The notes under the pieces are model-generated. The model was not told where the DNA came from and did not search any database. It saw only the letters and a program-made list of their open reading frames with translations. 64,000 nt of DNA from the NCBI GenBank assembly GCA_904063045.1, contig CAJFCJ010000025.1, positions 558,001 through 622,000 of the forward strand, read 5' to 3'. Numbering within the stretch: the first letter of the stretch is position 1; the number at the start of each line of letters is the position of its first letter. The position numbers and the translations under genes were made by a program. Source of the DNA: Dimorphilus gyrociliatus (Eukaryota > Annelida > Polychaeta > Dinophilidae). Shown here in pieces: positions 1 to 13,000 of the stretch.

Positions 1-197
1 GATAAATATGTAAAAAAAAACCAAAGACTCACAAGATTAGGTCGTGAAAAAAGAGGAAAAAGAAAACACCGACTTTTAGATATTTAACATGCATATAATT
101 ATGAAAAGAGCTTTTGCTGTTAGATGAGAAGAAGGAATTAGGAGAAGTGTGAGAAAAAAGATGAAATCAAGTCCCGAGTTTGTACATGTATACAATA

Positions 198-204
<7 letters not shown>

Positions 205-261
<57 letters not shown>

Positions 262-266
262 AAGAG
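205..266. repeat. Compound (TA)n/(GA)n microsatellite
   Basis: About 20 TA units run directly into GA units, downstream of the LRR gene. Confidence 0.9.
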
Positions 267-519
267 AGAAAGGAAGAAATGAAAATATAACATTTATATA
301 AGAGATATATGATTTTAAATGATCAATTAACACCTTCTATGTCCTCTTTATAAGTATCAATTATTTAGACACCATGATTATGTTTATATACTATATATAA
401 TATACTAATATGTATTATAAAATGCATATCATAGATAGAAATACTGCAAACAGTCCTAAATACTTTTCTACTCATATTCACTTTTTTCTTTATCATTCTT
501 TCAATTCAATCTTCCCTTT

Positions 520-1883
520 TCATTTTTCAATATGTCTGGAGGTATAATGACGAGCAATCTGAGGTTCAGTTCCTGAAAAGTACAAGTACGAACATATAAA
601 ATTTACTTAAAGGAATCTCCCAAAGCTTATTAAATATTTATACTACTTTAAAGCTAAATTTATAGACTAATTCAATTTAAAAAATAGGTTTCATCAGCCA
701 AACTCTTCTCCGTTTACTTTATAAGATTTTGAGTGCGTTTTAGTTTTTTTTACAAGCTTACTTTATGCTGTCGTAGTGTACTATACATTTAAAATCTTCT
801 TAATCACTTGTATGTCAGTTTTTACTATAAGTATTCTCATATACAGAAGTATGAATATATACATATATACTGTATATATCTATATATATATATATTAAAA
901 TGTAACATCTTGTTATAAAAAAATAATATTCCTTACCCACAAAATACTTTTCTATAGCCTCAATTCCTTTCTTACACACTTCAATTGGTGGATGTTCAAG
1001 GGGATTATCATCAACGCAAACGGAGAATGTGTGAACATTACCCCATTGTAATTTCTTCAGTCTCGCAAAATGCCTTGGTAAACGTCTTAGACGATTATTA
1101 CCGACCCATAAATCTTCTAAATTAATGAGGTCGCATATAGAGTCCGGTAGGTGGCGCAGAATATTAACGTGTAATAAGAGATTTTGCAGGCTACGCATGC
1201 GAGAGATTCCTTCAGGAAGATCAGCTATGCGATTGTTGCATAGATCTAGGAATTCTAAATCTCTTAGATTGCACAGAGAATTCAGAAAGACATCTATATA
1301 ATTATTACAGGCATGTAGTGATTTTAGTCTCGATAGATTGCCTAGTCCTTCCGGTAACTTTTTTAAGTGGTTGTTACTGATTGATAGTTTTTCCAAATTA
1401 CTTAATAGGCCTATCTCTTCGGGGATTTCGCTGGAGGTAGTGAATATTAGATAACAATGTAGTTAAAGTATTTAGGGATTTATGCAGAGAGAAGGGGGGG
1501 GGGGCAGGGGGAGAGAGAAAGTTTATTTTGTTTGCATTCCTCTATATAATTTTTCATATCTTAAATTCGTCTTTTACTCATACCTTTAAATAATAAATAG
1601 AAAAGCGGCCTACTAGACAGGAAAATATAGGATGAAGATGCAAACGAAAACAGGGGAGAAAATTCTTTTATTCTCTATTACACAAGAGCAATTTTTAATA
1701 TTTCTATCACTGATATTCTAATAATTCTTATATACTTATTTAAGTATAAAAGAATAATAAATAAGAACTTTACACTCTAAATATAGCAACCAATTATTGA
1801 TTAGAATTTTTAAGTTAGTTTTCTTTGTTAATAACTAGCTTCCGCTAAGCTTTTCGTTTGTTCAAATAGAATTGATTATACAG

Positions 1884-1919
<36 letters not shown>

Positions 1920-3918
1920 TGATTGAAAAAAAGAGAGAAAAGCTAAAATAGAAAGAGAAGGATGGAAAGGTACGACAACGGAAATAAGAAATATCTAGCA
2001 GTTGCATACTTATTAAAATATATTCCATAATTCTTTATCTTACAGTAATATCAATAATTTTTCATGATATTCTACCATCTTTTTATCGCTCAACATATGT
2101 TTAAATATTGAATATTTTTTCAATAAATATCTGCATTTATCTCTTTCACCTTTTTATTTAGATTACTTGAACTTTCTATAAAATAGAATTGAAATATAAA
2201 TATATACATTATATTCCCCGTATACTGTATATGTAATATATACTGGGCCAAGTTTTGTACTTGGTGCAAATAATTAGTAAAAACTTAATTATCTATGTAA
2301 CAATATACAGATTGATGGATAGAATAAATTAGAGAGAAAAGATGATAGCGCTTGAAAAGTAGTAGAGATATATTGAAATATGTTAAACAAGAATATTATA
2401 AAAATTGATTAGATAAGGTAAAAAATTAGTGAAAAAACGATATTCAAGGAGGCTAGTGTTTCATTTACACAAACAAAAAAGGCTTCTAATTAATTCTTTG
2501 GACAAGATCTTTTTTAAATAGATTAATTAAATTAACGTTCTGCTACAACTAGAATGGGTCGTTTGTCTTTCTCTTCTCTTATTTTTAGAAATAATGCTTT
2601 ATGCTTGTGAGATATTTAAGTAATGGGGAAATGCTTCTTCTCTTACATAAATCTATCATCCCCCCTCTCATAACATTATCGTCAAATTATGTCTTAATTT
2701 TAGTTATCTGATATCCACCTCAATTCATTTGTATCTATTAAAAGAATCTTCAGATTGATCAGTTTTCCTATTGAGGATGAAATTTCTGGTAGACGATAAT
2801 AAATACAAGATTGCCTGTCTGGTGATAAATCCAAAACTTCCAATTCAACAATTCCATAGTGATCCTCGGAAAGAATATCTAAATCTTTTCCTCTAACTTT
2901 TAAAGACTTTAAACCTAAATGAATAAAAAAGATGAAGATAAGTACGCATAGTTTGAAAACAAATTATTTATCATACTCAGTAGTAATTTATAACTCTTCG
3001 TTTCAGTACCTTATCTGTGACTGTCTGTCTCAGTCTCTGTCTCTCACACACACACACACACACACACACAAATATACATACATACATAGTGATATAAACG
3101 TGCAACTGCTATAAAGCATAAAACTTTATCAATACATATATACTAATATATAATTTATATACATATATATTAATAAATCAAGTACTAAAGTAATTTAGCT
3201 TGTTTAAATAAAAGATTACGTGATAAATTAAAAAAAAAACACTCAAATGATAAAATGTACAGATAAATTACGTTTATTTTTTGTAATTAGACATTTAACA
3301 AACCAGATATTGCGCAATCTAAAATTATATATGTAAAAGAAATTATTCATTTAGCTAATAATCATTAAGAAAGAGAGACAGTGCTGACATCTGCCATAAA
3401 TAGTTACTTTTCTAAAATTATTAATACCGTATGTTACTAACTAAAAATATACAGTATATTCAATTTGTACCATATTTATTATACTATACATATAAATTGA
3501 AATATACTTTATATAGAACTAAACGAGAAATTGTAGAGATAGATTTCTCTTCTATCTTTCTCTATTCCGTTTTGTTAGTTTCCTCTAAATATCCAACTAT
3601 ACGAACACAAGAAGAAAATTCATGATAATTTCTTATATAAACATACAACATTTCTTGTCTCTCTTCCTTTTTTAGAGGGCTAATACTATTTATTTGCTAA
3701 ACTTTAAAGAGAAAAAAGGGAATGGAAGAGAGAGGGAGAGAGAGAGATAAAGATAGAAAGAAACATAAATTGATTTTTTTTAAATTTTAATGATATATGC
3801 ATAATCCTATAAACACAATATATTATATAAAAACTACTCTCTTACCGCCAAACTCTTTATCTTCACTGTCGACCCGTAATCTTAAATTTCTTAATCGAGC
3901 AGTTTCTTGTGAAGCCAT
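520..3918 (-). CDS. Leucine-rich repeat protein, 271 aa, 4 coding exons
   Basis: Exons, read 5' to 3' on the minus strand: 3918-3846, 2914-2719, 1430-937, 572-520. The phases agree and give 271 residues. The start MASQETARLRNLRLR opens the first exon. Exons 2 and 3 carry a run of about seven leucine-rich repeats of the LxxLxLxxNxLxxLP type, for example LEKLSISNNHLKKLPEGL and LEDLWVGNNRLRRLP. These end in a capping motif, CVDDNPLEHPPIEVCKKG, followed by a short helix and a 17-residue tail. There is no signal peptide or membrane segment, so it is probably an intracellular protein-binding scaffold. The cap and size resemble the LRRC2/LRRC10/LRRC39 group of small cytoplasmic LRR proteins, but I cannot assign an ortholog. 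The two large introns hold GA/CT and CA microsatellites and a G-rich run at 1494-1511. Confidence 0.85.
1494..1511. repeat. G-rich run in LRR-gene intron
   Basis: Eleven G, then CA, then five G. It may form a quadruplex by splitting the long run; a similar run is at 34649-34669. Confidence 0.6.
1888..1916. repeat. (GA)n microsatellite
   Basis: About 14 GA units in an intron of the LRR gene. Confidence 0.9.
3045..3071. repeat. (CA)n microsatellite
   Basis: About 13 CA units in the first intron of the LRR gene. Confidence 0.9.
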
Positions 3919-4053
3919 TTTTTAAAAATGAATTTTAATAATCATAATATAAATCCGTAAACATAAAATTCAGTTCATGCCGTTGTCAAAGCACTGTGAA
4001 TTTTTTTTTATTTTTATTAAACATCAAACGTCAACAAGATTTTTATTTTTTTT

Positions 4054-4077
4054 GTCTCTCTCTCTCTCTCTCTCTCA
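4054..4077. repeat. (CT)n microsatellite
   Basis: About 12 CT units some 140 bp upstream of the LRR gene start. Confidence 0.9.
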
Positions 4078-5672
4078 TTTCTACTCACTCTTCAATTGTG
4101 TTCTTTGATTGTGTCGTTGCTTAGATATAAGTTTTCATTGAAGATTCATATAAGATTGGTAGCGGTAGAAAAACAAAACGTTCAGATAGAAAGAGTAAGA
4201 AAAAGAAGGTGCTTGCGGGACGGTAGTATGAAGAAGTGGGAGGGATAAAAGTTAGAAGCAGTTGACACGGATGTTTATATACACTAGAGATTTTCTATTC
4301 AGCGTTGACAACTTTTACTTGACTGGTAAAAAGTTAGCGTTGCGTGAATATTATGCAAATTTTATTTAAAATTCTAGGCCTTCGAAATCAACAGGGAATT
4401 TATGGGCTTATAGTTTTGCGATAGGGATAATCCTTTTAATCTGAACGCTTTCGTCTGGAGGATTATCTTTATGTTTTCCATATGTCTGCCTACTAAAAAA
4501 AAAATAGAGAGAGAGAGGGGGGCTGAGCGGAGCGAGAGAGATTGAAGATGTAAAGTCAAGAATTATCCTACCAATAGATGGCAGTTTAAGTCGGATATAA
4601 ACTTAGTTATTAATACAATATTGTTTTGTTGGAAATCGATAAAATAAAAACTGATTGTTGACTTGTAGTGTATTCTCTCATTAGAAAGAAAGCTTTGAGC
4701 TATGAGCTTTTCACCTTGTTTCTTTGCTAAATGAAAGGTGTACACTTATTAAAGTTTCCTTTACCCTTTAACTGTCCAAGTTAAAATAAATAATTGTAAT
4801 GTTTCTTTTCACACTTCTGTTTTACATTAGAAAGAAAGCATCACACAAGTTGCATAATAAACTCGTTTAGATAGCCTAAAGCCTACAATTTTTATGATGT
4901 ACACTGCTATTTACCTACAAAAATTATTGATTTATTTATCAACAAAGAAGTCGGCTTAACTGTCTACATAAATTATATAACTTTACACTTAAATACGTCT
5001 TTTTTCTTTCCCTTTTGTTTTAATTTTTTTAATAGCCTTAGCTAATTAGAGAGAGAAAGAACAAGAAGAGGAAAATTTACTTTCTATCCTTTATCCTTTA
5101 CTCGTTTCTCAAATATTTACGTAATTAAAAGATGTATTAAAGTGACATTCGAAAGAGTAAACGAGTGTAAACATAATCAAAGAAAACTAAGTAACAATTA
5201 GACTATGATGTATTCAAAATCATTCAAGAGTTTTTAACAAATGTAATAAACTATTTGTTATGACATAAAAAACTAAACAGAACTTATAAGGTGTAAACAA
5301 ATATCTCTATTTGGATCTAATCGAGTAGGTTAGTTACAGAAATAAAATACTAAATAATAATATAATGACAAGAATGTCAACGACAGTAATAACAACGACG
5401 AACGACGATAACGACAAAGACAATGACGATGGTGAAGTTTGTCGATAAATAGACAATATTAAATTCCCTTTTTCGTTGTCTTTACTTTTCTATCTCCATC
5501 TCTGCCTCATCTTATCTTATAAATTATTTATACAACAAACATACGTTATGAGTAACATATTCCATATATGAATTTATGTTCCTTAATGTATTAAACTAGA
5601 AAAATTGTGATAGGAAAGTAAATGTAGTCGTTGTTCTTTTTCCTTGCATTCATATTCAGTCACACGCAACGT

Positions 5673-5675
<3 letters not shown>

Positions 5676-5715
<40 letters not shown>

Positions 5716-5736
5716 ATATATACATGCACATATACA

Positions 5737-5771
<35 letters not shown>
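5676..5771. repeat. Compound (TA)n ... (CA)n microsatellite
   Basis: About 18 TA units (5676-5711), a short mixed spacer, then about 16 CA units (5739-5771). Confidence 0.9.
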
Positions 5772-7024
5772 GTTCTCTTCTCTCTCTCTCCCTGTCTCTT
5801 CTTTTGTCTATCTTCTCTAGTTTTTCAAAACAATAATATTGCTTGTATAATAGAAACTCTAACTGAATTACTTATAAATTTATTTAAATAATTCAATAAT
5901 TGTAAAGAAATAAAAAGGAAAACTCTAAAATTGAAATGGAAAGTGTAAAGTTTACCTTTTAATAGCAAACAGTAAAATATTATCGTTCCTTAAGGAAGAG
6001 TTTATTATCTTTCATTTCCAATTATTAGCAAAAACGGTAGATTATGTTTTTCATATGAAGATACAATGTCCATAAACAAAGTCAACAAGTTCTATGCAAG
6101 ACCTATACATTATGTATACGATTTTTTTTCCTATTTCCAATTATTTATATAGTATAAAAAACCCTGTTTGCGATTAAAGGAACGAATGATATAGAAGAGA
6201 AGAGGAGAAAAGGAGAGAAGAGAAAAGAAAAGAGGACACGGTATTATCCTTAATAAATAATAATACATAGGTCAATTGATAAACTTTTAAGGATAGAGAT
6301 CAAGAAGTTGAAATTGTTTTTATTGTTACTATAAAGGAAGAGAAAAGAAAGAGAATTATGTTTTCTTCTATACATTTTATATATTATGTCGTAATAGAAT
6401 CGTTAGCGATTCAGTTACCTGGATAGAAGAATTTTAGTCTAGAAAATAAGCTATATAATATACATATATAAAGAAACGTACACGCAGACACACATACAAA
6501 CACACAGAGAGAAAATACCTGGCAAGGTATAATATGCATTTTTTTCTCTGTTTATCGTTTAAAATATACATTTAGTTGTACTAAAAATGACTATGTTATA
6601 AAGAAATCGTGTACTTAGGATATAAAAAAGCATGCAGAAAAGGAGAAGAATGATGCGATTAAAATATTAAAAATAAAAAGAAAAAGAATTACATTACTAC
6701 CGCCTATATAATTTTACTTTCTACTCTTAAATACAATAAAAACAAGTCATCTTTATGTCTATTCTTCTCCTTATTCTCACTCTTCTCTAAAATGAAATTG
6801 TAAATGATTCAGAGATGATAAAATTTAATACAGGCTTATCTATTCTTTAGACTGAAAAGATAGGTATATTGGATAGAATGATTTAGAGAATTGAATGATT
6901 CCCCTATTGATTCTGGCTGTAAAGATAATTAGAAAAGCTTTTGTCGGCTGTGAGAAGTAAGCAAACGATGACGAGAGAAAGTTTATCAGTATTTAAATAG
7001 ATACAATATTCACTCATAGTGAAC

Positions 7025-7038
7025 GTCACCATAGAAAC
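7025..7038 (+). promoter_or_regulatory. RFX X-box motif
   Basis: GTCACCATAGAAAC fits the X-box consensus GTNNCC-AT-RGNAAC in every fixed position. RFX factors use this site mainly in front of ciliary genes. It is about 630 bp upstream of the alpha-crystallin-like gene, which is further than usual for an active X-box. Confidence 0.45.
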
Positions 7039-7225
7039 GACTAGAAACGCCTCCAAATGAGCAGGTGACGCACATATCGACACTCCACATCGATAGTATA
7101 GAAATTCATGTTCGATGGACTAATATGTTTAATAAGACCAATTCCACTTTTTGGCATATCATTACGAGGATTACTTTTGAAACAAAACATGTCATTTAGA
7201 ATTTTGTTCTGAGTAGACGCCCATG

Positions 7226-7233
7226 TGACGTCA
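7226..7233 (+). promoter_or_regulatory. CRE palindrome TGACGTCA
   Basis: A perfect full CREB/ATF site 435 bp before the start codon of the alpha-crystallin-like gene, in AT-rich surroundings. Confidence 0.5.
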
Positions 7234-7668
7234 TGAAAAAGAAGAGAACTCGATTAAAAAAGGCTGGTTAGTGATTTTTTTTCAATTTTTTCCCCTTTTC
7301 AAACTATATTTTCTATGCAAAAGCATTGAAAACATTATAGAAGAATCTCGTTGATTTAATGAAATTTATTGTAAAAATTGTCGATGTTTGTTGAGAAAGA
7401 TTATCGTAGCATGGGCAAATATGAACGTAAATAAACGACACCTAGTGTTAACATTAATTTTAACACTTTGTTTATTGTTCGGACAAAATCTAAATCGATA
7501 TCTTTCAATATCTTCATTTTTGACACGCTTCAATGAGTTTGGAGAATGCACGACAGGTCTAAAAAAATATATATAATATAGGCCTACTCTCAGTGGAAGT
7601 TCGCCAAATATGCTGGGAAAACTCTCGCATAAAATTTAGATAAGGTTTATAAAAATTCGAATGATAAA

Positions 7669-7962
7669 ATGAGTGCAAAAAAGCGCAGTCGATCGCCTTT
7701 ACGCGAAATGATTGGTAAGCTTACAGCTAATGATCCTGAGAAGGAGGAGAATATTCAACGCCATCTCGAGGACCGTCTAGAAGTCCTTGTCGATCTCAGA
7801 GTTGGTCAATTGGAAGAATTAGTTAAAAAGAATAAACATAAGTTAAGGGAAGATGTACTAGCAAGATTAGAGGATGAAATTGCTAGAAATTCAAGTAGAA
7901 GTTTATACGAAAGAGGTTTATCAAGGTTTGTTACATTTTTTTATATTATATAATATATACAG

Positions 7963-7994
<32 letters not shown>

Positions 7995-8364
7995 AACACT
8001 ATATGTCTTTTAATTGTACGATAATTACCCTATCGATTAAAGCTTACGCATTGGCGAGTAATAATAAACCAATCTATTTATTACGATATACCTTTTTTTA
8101 ACTTTTATTTCAACTTAAACAGTAAATCCTTACTGGGTTCAAAAAGCTCTTATTATACGTTTATTAGAGCATTTCTAATAAACTACAAAATATTTGAATG
8201 CAAAATGGAAAATCAGTGCAACGAACTATTTCTATTATTTTTATTTTCTGTCTTGTCTTCATAATAGTTTATGAATGATTTCTTTTATTCTCTGTCAATT
8301 AATTAAGAAAACACCTTTCTCTTTATAACCCTAGTCTATTGTTTTTTTTTTCTTTTGTCCTTTT

Positions 8365-8395
<31 letters not shown>

Positions 8396-9357
8396 TGTCT
8401 ACTAACCATCTATCCCATACTAAATATATATACATATATATGTATAGAATAGTAAAGATATAAAGAGAAGCAAGATTAGGAGAAGGAAACAAAAAAATAA
8501 TAAAAAAGTATTAAAGTGAACTATTAAAAAAGAGTAAGGAAAGAAAGAAGAGAAAAAGACAAATTCCCAGTTGTAAAAAGTTCCCTTCCTAAGTGTCTTT
8601 TTCCCTCTGTATCTGGTAAAGACTTTGTAAGCTTTTTAAGCACAATAAAAAAAGTATACGGTGTAATTGTTAAAAGAGACTTATACAGTACAATAAAAAT
8701 AAGGAGGGAGGATAAAAGGAGGATAGGATTAGTAAAAAAAAACATTTAGTCTAACTAACATTTGCCAACGGTATTGGCCTACGAAATGAATCCAAATTAA
8801 AAAAAAACTCTCTAATAGTCTAAAATTAACCTACTAAATAATTTATTGCATAAAATTACAGGTATTCATCCGCTCCTAGTTTATTGGAATCTACTGAAAT
8901 TAAGGTCAAGGATGACGACGAGAAACAAGTTGAACCCGTAGAGACAAAGAAGAGAAAAGCGTTCGAACATCAGTTAGTTACAGTTACACCGTATATATGT
9001 AAAGGCAAAAAAAATGGTGGAAAGAAGTATAAAGTTCAACTTGAGTTGGGTCACTTCACCGATGATATTCAGACAGAACTGAATGATAGAACTTTAGCTG
9101 TTCAAACTCGGAGTTCTATAGATCCAAATTTAACAACGCAAATTGATATCGAATTCCCTAGGTCCGTCTGCTTAGATCAACTGTTCATATCACCTCCAAA
9201 GGAGGGAAAGCTCTTTATAACGGCACCCATGCAGGAAATTCAGAGATTTACCGGTCCACTGCCATCGATCTTAACGCCAAATAAATCGCGATTAAAGGAT
9301 GTCTTGAATAAGCCAATAACACCTTTAATTTATCAATCTAGTAGAAAATGGTTTTGA
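7669..9357 (+). CDS. Protein with divergent alpha-crystallin (sHSP-like) domain, 250 aa
   Basis: Two exons, 7669-7925 and 8862-9357, are joined in phase (AG|G). Residues 1-86 are charged and probably helical; the Ser-Arg start MSAKKRSRSPLREM is followed by a Glu/Lys/Leu-rich stretch. Residues about 143-210 look like an alpha-crystallin domain: a beta strand VQLELGHF followed by TDDIQTELNDRTLAVQTR, then EFPRSVCLD and a closing strand EGKLFITAP. This follows the order of sHSPs (vxLDvxxFxpeei, then the FxRxfxLP region, then GxLxIxaP). It is followed by a basic C-terminal region (residues 210-250) that is longer than the usual IxI tail. The fold is inferred from pattern, not from a search. The charged N-terminal region is unusual for this family. 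Function as a chaperone is not shown. A CRE palindrome and an X-box lie in the 650 bp upstream. Confidence 0.75.
8363..8394. repeat. (CTT)n microsatellite
   Basis: About ten CTT units inside the intron of the alpha-crystallin-like gene. Confidence 0.9.
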
Positions 9358-10043
9358 ATAGTCATAGACTTGAAAATAAAATACAGAACAACAGCAACAA
9401 CAGCAAAAAGAGAAATTTTTCCTGCATATTTAGAAGACTTTTTCTTTTAAATTTAATTAATAAACTTAGAAATAGTAAAGATAATCATATTTGTCATTCT
9501 TTAGGAGTAAGAATTTATTGAAAATTTTTCATTTATATAGAGATTACGTAATAATAAATTCATATATTAAATATATAGTTTTCAACACTATTCAACTGTA
9601 TAAGTGTAAGGAAAGCTAGAATTAACAAAATAAAAGACAGAATTTACCCAATAACCAGTTCAATCAGAGCTTACAGTAAGTAAACCAGTAATTTATTTTT
9701 ATTATTATTATTCAAATATATTCCTTTTTTTTCTATTGTTAACCACAACGTAGGTTTAACGATGAAAAGATTAAAAAAGAATGAGAGAGAGAGAGAAAGA
9801 GACAGAGAGAGAGACAATAGAAGAGAAATAGAAAGGAAAGAACTTACATAGTTTATAACAATAATAATAATAATAATATATGGTGTTGTAATGTAAATAG
9901 ATATTGCGTAATCGAAAGAATCTTATATATAGGTTATATATTGACTTATATAGAACATATAAATATCTACTAAAACGAGATTCTTCCAAAAACTTGTACA
10001 GCTCTTTTTTGTCTTCTATTCTTTTTCTTCCCCTTTTTCCCAC
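9358..10043. other. Intergenic, alpha-crystallin-like to filamin-like gene
   Basis: Holds an ATAATAATA repeat (9859-9879) and a GA-rich stretch; no exon seen. An AATAAA-like signal lies about 15 bp after the upstream gene's stop. Confidence 0.45.
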
Positions 10044-13000
10044 ATGCCTAAATATAAATTTGGCCTATTCTTTGAGAAAAGGTGTATATTCCCTACAGAT
10101 CAGCTAGGTTGGAAGGAAATTGGTGATTGTTTATTTTTCTCTATAAAATGTTTTTTCCTCGGAATCTGGTGGATTTTATGTCTGCTGAGATTTCTAAATC
10201 CTTTTTTGTACAAAAAAAAATCAGTCTGGATTGAAGGAACGACACTGATATATAAGCCTAGTTTGAGTGAAAGAATATCAGAGTTTTTTAAGGGCGGTAA
10301 GTTTACCTAATCTTTTATATTTTCTTTCTTTCTTTTAAAGAATTTGACAGGAAGTCTAGTAAATGTCCCTCACTGTTGTGAGGTAATTGGCCCCTTTCTC
10401 CAACTACTTTTGAATTGCGTTATACAAAGTATTGAATAACATTGTAGGCCAATAAAGAAATAACTGTTTTATAAAGCCTTTAGTAAAGAGAAACTATGAG
10501 AAAAATGTATAGGGATACATAATAGCATATGAATATGAATAATAATTTATTACAAGTATATAAATAAGCTTTGGAAAGGGATATTTACTTTTGGGATTCA
10601 AAAGTTAGTTTATAGCCTAGCCTATATTTTTTGTTTAAAAAAAAAAGAAACCTATTAATACATTAATAGCTAAAAAACTTTCATTTTATTATACAATAAT
10701 TATTCTAGTCCTATAGAAAGAATATGTCTGTCTAAAGGACATAAAGCAATCTGATATGAATATAACTATCGAGTCATTAAACTATTTGTATTGTTTCGAT
10801 AGAAACTTCCACTTATAATTGGGAAAACAAGAATATATAGTTAAATTATTAAAGAGTAGAATAAAAGCTCGTTTCCCTCCCCCTTCTATCTGTATACTAC
10901 ATTATATAGGCTGATGTCGGCGTCCCAAATGTTTATTTTGTAATGCATAATATAGCGTATTATTTGTTATAGAGACAAGAAACAAACAAGAATTATTAGA
11001 ATGGATCCAATCGAGAATACCAAAGTTAGGAGTGTACGATCTTTCAACCTGCTTTTCGGATGGAATTTGTCTATGCGCTTTAATAGAATCCTGCAGACCA
11101 GGCTCTTGTCCTCGTTTCGACCTCTTGAAGCCAACTCAGCGCCGAAACAACTGCAGATTTTCCTTAAAACTTGCCAACAAGCACTTGGGGGTTCCTTTAA
11201 CGATTATTACGGCTGAGGAGATTGCAGAACAAAAGGATGAAATGTCAAAGAACAAACTGTATCATTTGCTTAAAGTTATTCGTTGGTCGGCTAAAAAACA
11301 AGTAAATAGCACACTGTTACGCCCATAAAGTAGAGAATACATCCTAATAACGTCCTATTTTTTAACAAATAGGTAGCTAGGCAACCAGTTGACCATTGGA
11401 AAAAATTGCAAAGGCAGTCTTCCATGTTAAGAATGGCTGAAGATTGCTTAATTAAAGGATCAGGTTTAGTTGCTGGTGTTGTGGGCAGAAAATCAAAATT
11501 TTCCTTACATCTACCGATCGTCGACCAATTTGACGTCACAATTGAAATTGCTGGACCAAATAATGAAAGTTGCGTGGAAAAATTATATAGTTTATACCCC
11601 AACCGGAAAATGTCTACAATATTCCAAAGGCATCCAGATGAAGTTGAATTGAGACCTAATCAAAGACTTATAGGTGCGTAAAACAGGCACAAAATAGAAT
11701 ATACATTATAAATTATAGCTATTAGATACAGTTACTTTCATTCTCCTTTTAAATATTTCAATATATCTTTAATAATTAATTTTTAAGGTAAAACTAGAAA
11801 TGGATTGAGAATTGTTAGAGAACGAACTTTGGACAGAGAAGCGTCTATTCAATTCGATTACGAATGCATTGATGAAGGTCATTTTATCATATCGTACATT
11901 CCTCTTAATAGTGGAGATCATGTTATTTCGGTTAAGTACGAAGGTCGTCATATTGGTAAAAGCCCTTATGTTGTTTCTATATCGGAAACTCTTGAAGAGC
12001 TTAACAAGCAAGGAAGAGCTAGGATAACTCAAGAAACTGGCATTTTCGAGAGCAGAACAATGATAGAAGAATCGTCAATAGAAAGCTCTGAAGCGGAAGT
12101 TACTCCCGTTACGAGAGCCCGCCCTCCATCTCTGCAGAGATCACTCACAAGCATTGGTAAGGTTCCATTAAGGAATCGAGTAATATGTAGACGAATTTTA
12201 CGAAAATTTATCACTGAAACTGGACAGGAAATATTAATTGAAGATGCTACGTCTACAAACCCCTGCACGCGGCAAGCTTCCGTAGAGAGCTACTCTTCAT
12301 GTCCACCTGTCCTAAGTAAACCACTAAAGCTAGAGAAGTTCCCAAAAATTGATTCTTTAAAATTAATTGCTGGCCACCTAGCTACAGTAATAGTCAAAGA
12401 ATCCGTGTTTGAAGCAAACAAACTCGTGTTAAAAAGTCAATGTCGCCGCCGTTCCAATAGTTTAGAATTAAAAGACATTTACGATGGTCTTTTAAATCCA
12501 AAGACTATGAAAGATAAAAAATTTATTAGCAGTCCTTTTAGCAGCGTTTCAGATATTCCATCATTCAGACCATTAAGCATTTATAGGAAACATCGTAGAT
12601 TATCCTCAAATCGTTCCCTTCCTCTTGAATTGTATAAAACTCCATTACCCAATGGTATAGAGCATCCTGATAGAAGGAATAAGACGCAAAAGAACGAAGG
12701 CCATCCAGTCTTTCTTAAAAATACTGATATCAATGTATCAGAGGAAAGTTCCCTTACAAGTTCAATATCCTCAAAAGCTGATTTCGAGACCAGCGATGAT
12801 AATTCAGAAATGAAAGATTGCTTTAGAGAATTAAAGATGGCATTGAAAAGAGCTGGTTTGTCTAGAAGACGAAGAAGTTCCAAAGGCTCATTAGTTCGAC
12901 AGGTTGTTTTACAAAGTATATAAAGTATATATAAGTAGATGAATGAAAATTTTAATATGTACAATACTATCTGTATATATTCTATACTCTATTTATTTGT

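Larger units (their letters stand above)
3919..7668. other. Intergenic, between divergent LRR and alpha-crystallin-like genes
   Basis: No coding exon found on either strand. It holds microsatellites, one CTCF-like word (4571-4584), an X-box (7025) and a CRE (7226). Both neighbouring genes start from its ends, so it contains both promoters. Confidence 0.6.

Noticed and set aside
76-333. Open frames over TA/GA repeats, e.g. 85-aa frame with Tyr-Ile repeats (also 5583-5891, 17550-17759)
   Set aside because: The peptides are direct translations of microsatellites and have no splice or start support.
7388-7576. 62-aa frame upstream of the alpha-crystallin-like gene, with a hydrophobic stretch
   Set aside because: It begins with TTG rather than ATG, overlaps an equally long frame on the other strand and has no other support.
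10160-10296. Resemblance of the first filamin-like exon end to selenoprotein K N terminus
   Set aside because: The order of membrane helix and GxV-like strand is reversed and no Sec codon or SECIS-like hairpin follows.
10326-10374. Possible alternative exon after 10296 (acceptor CTTTTAAAG, then a stop giving a short membrane protein)
   Set aside because: It would end the protein 14 codons later with no recognisable feature, while the join to 10973 keeps phase and leads into a CH domain.
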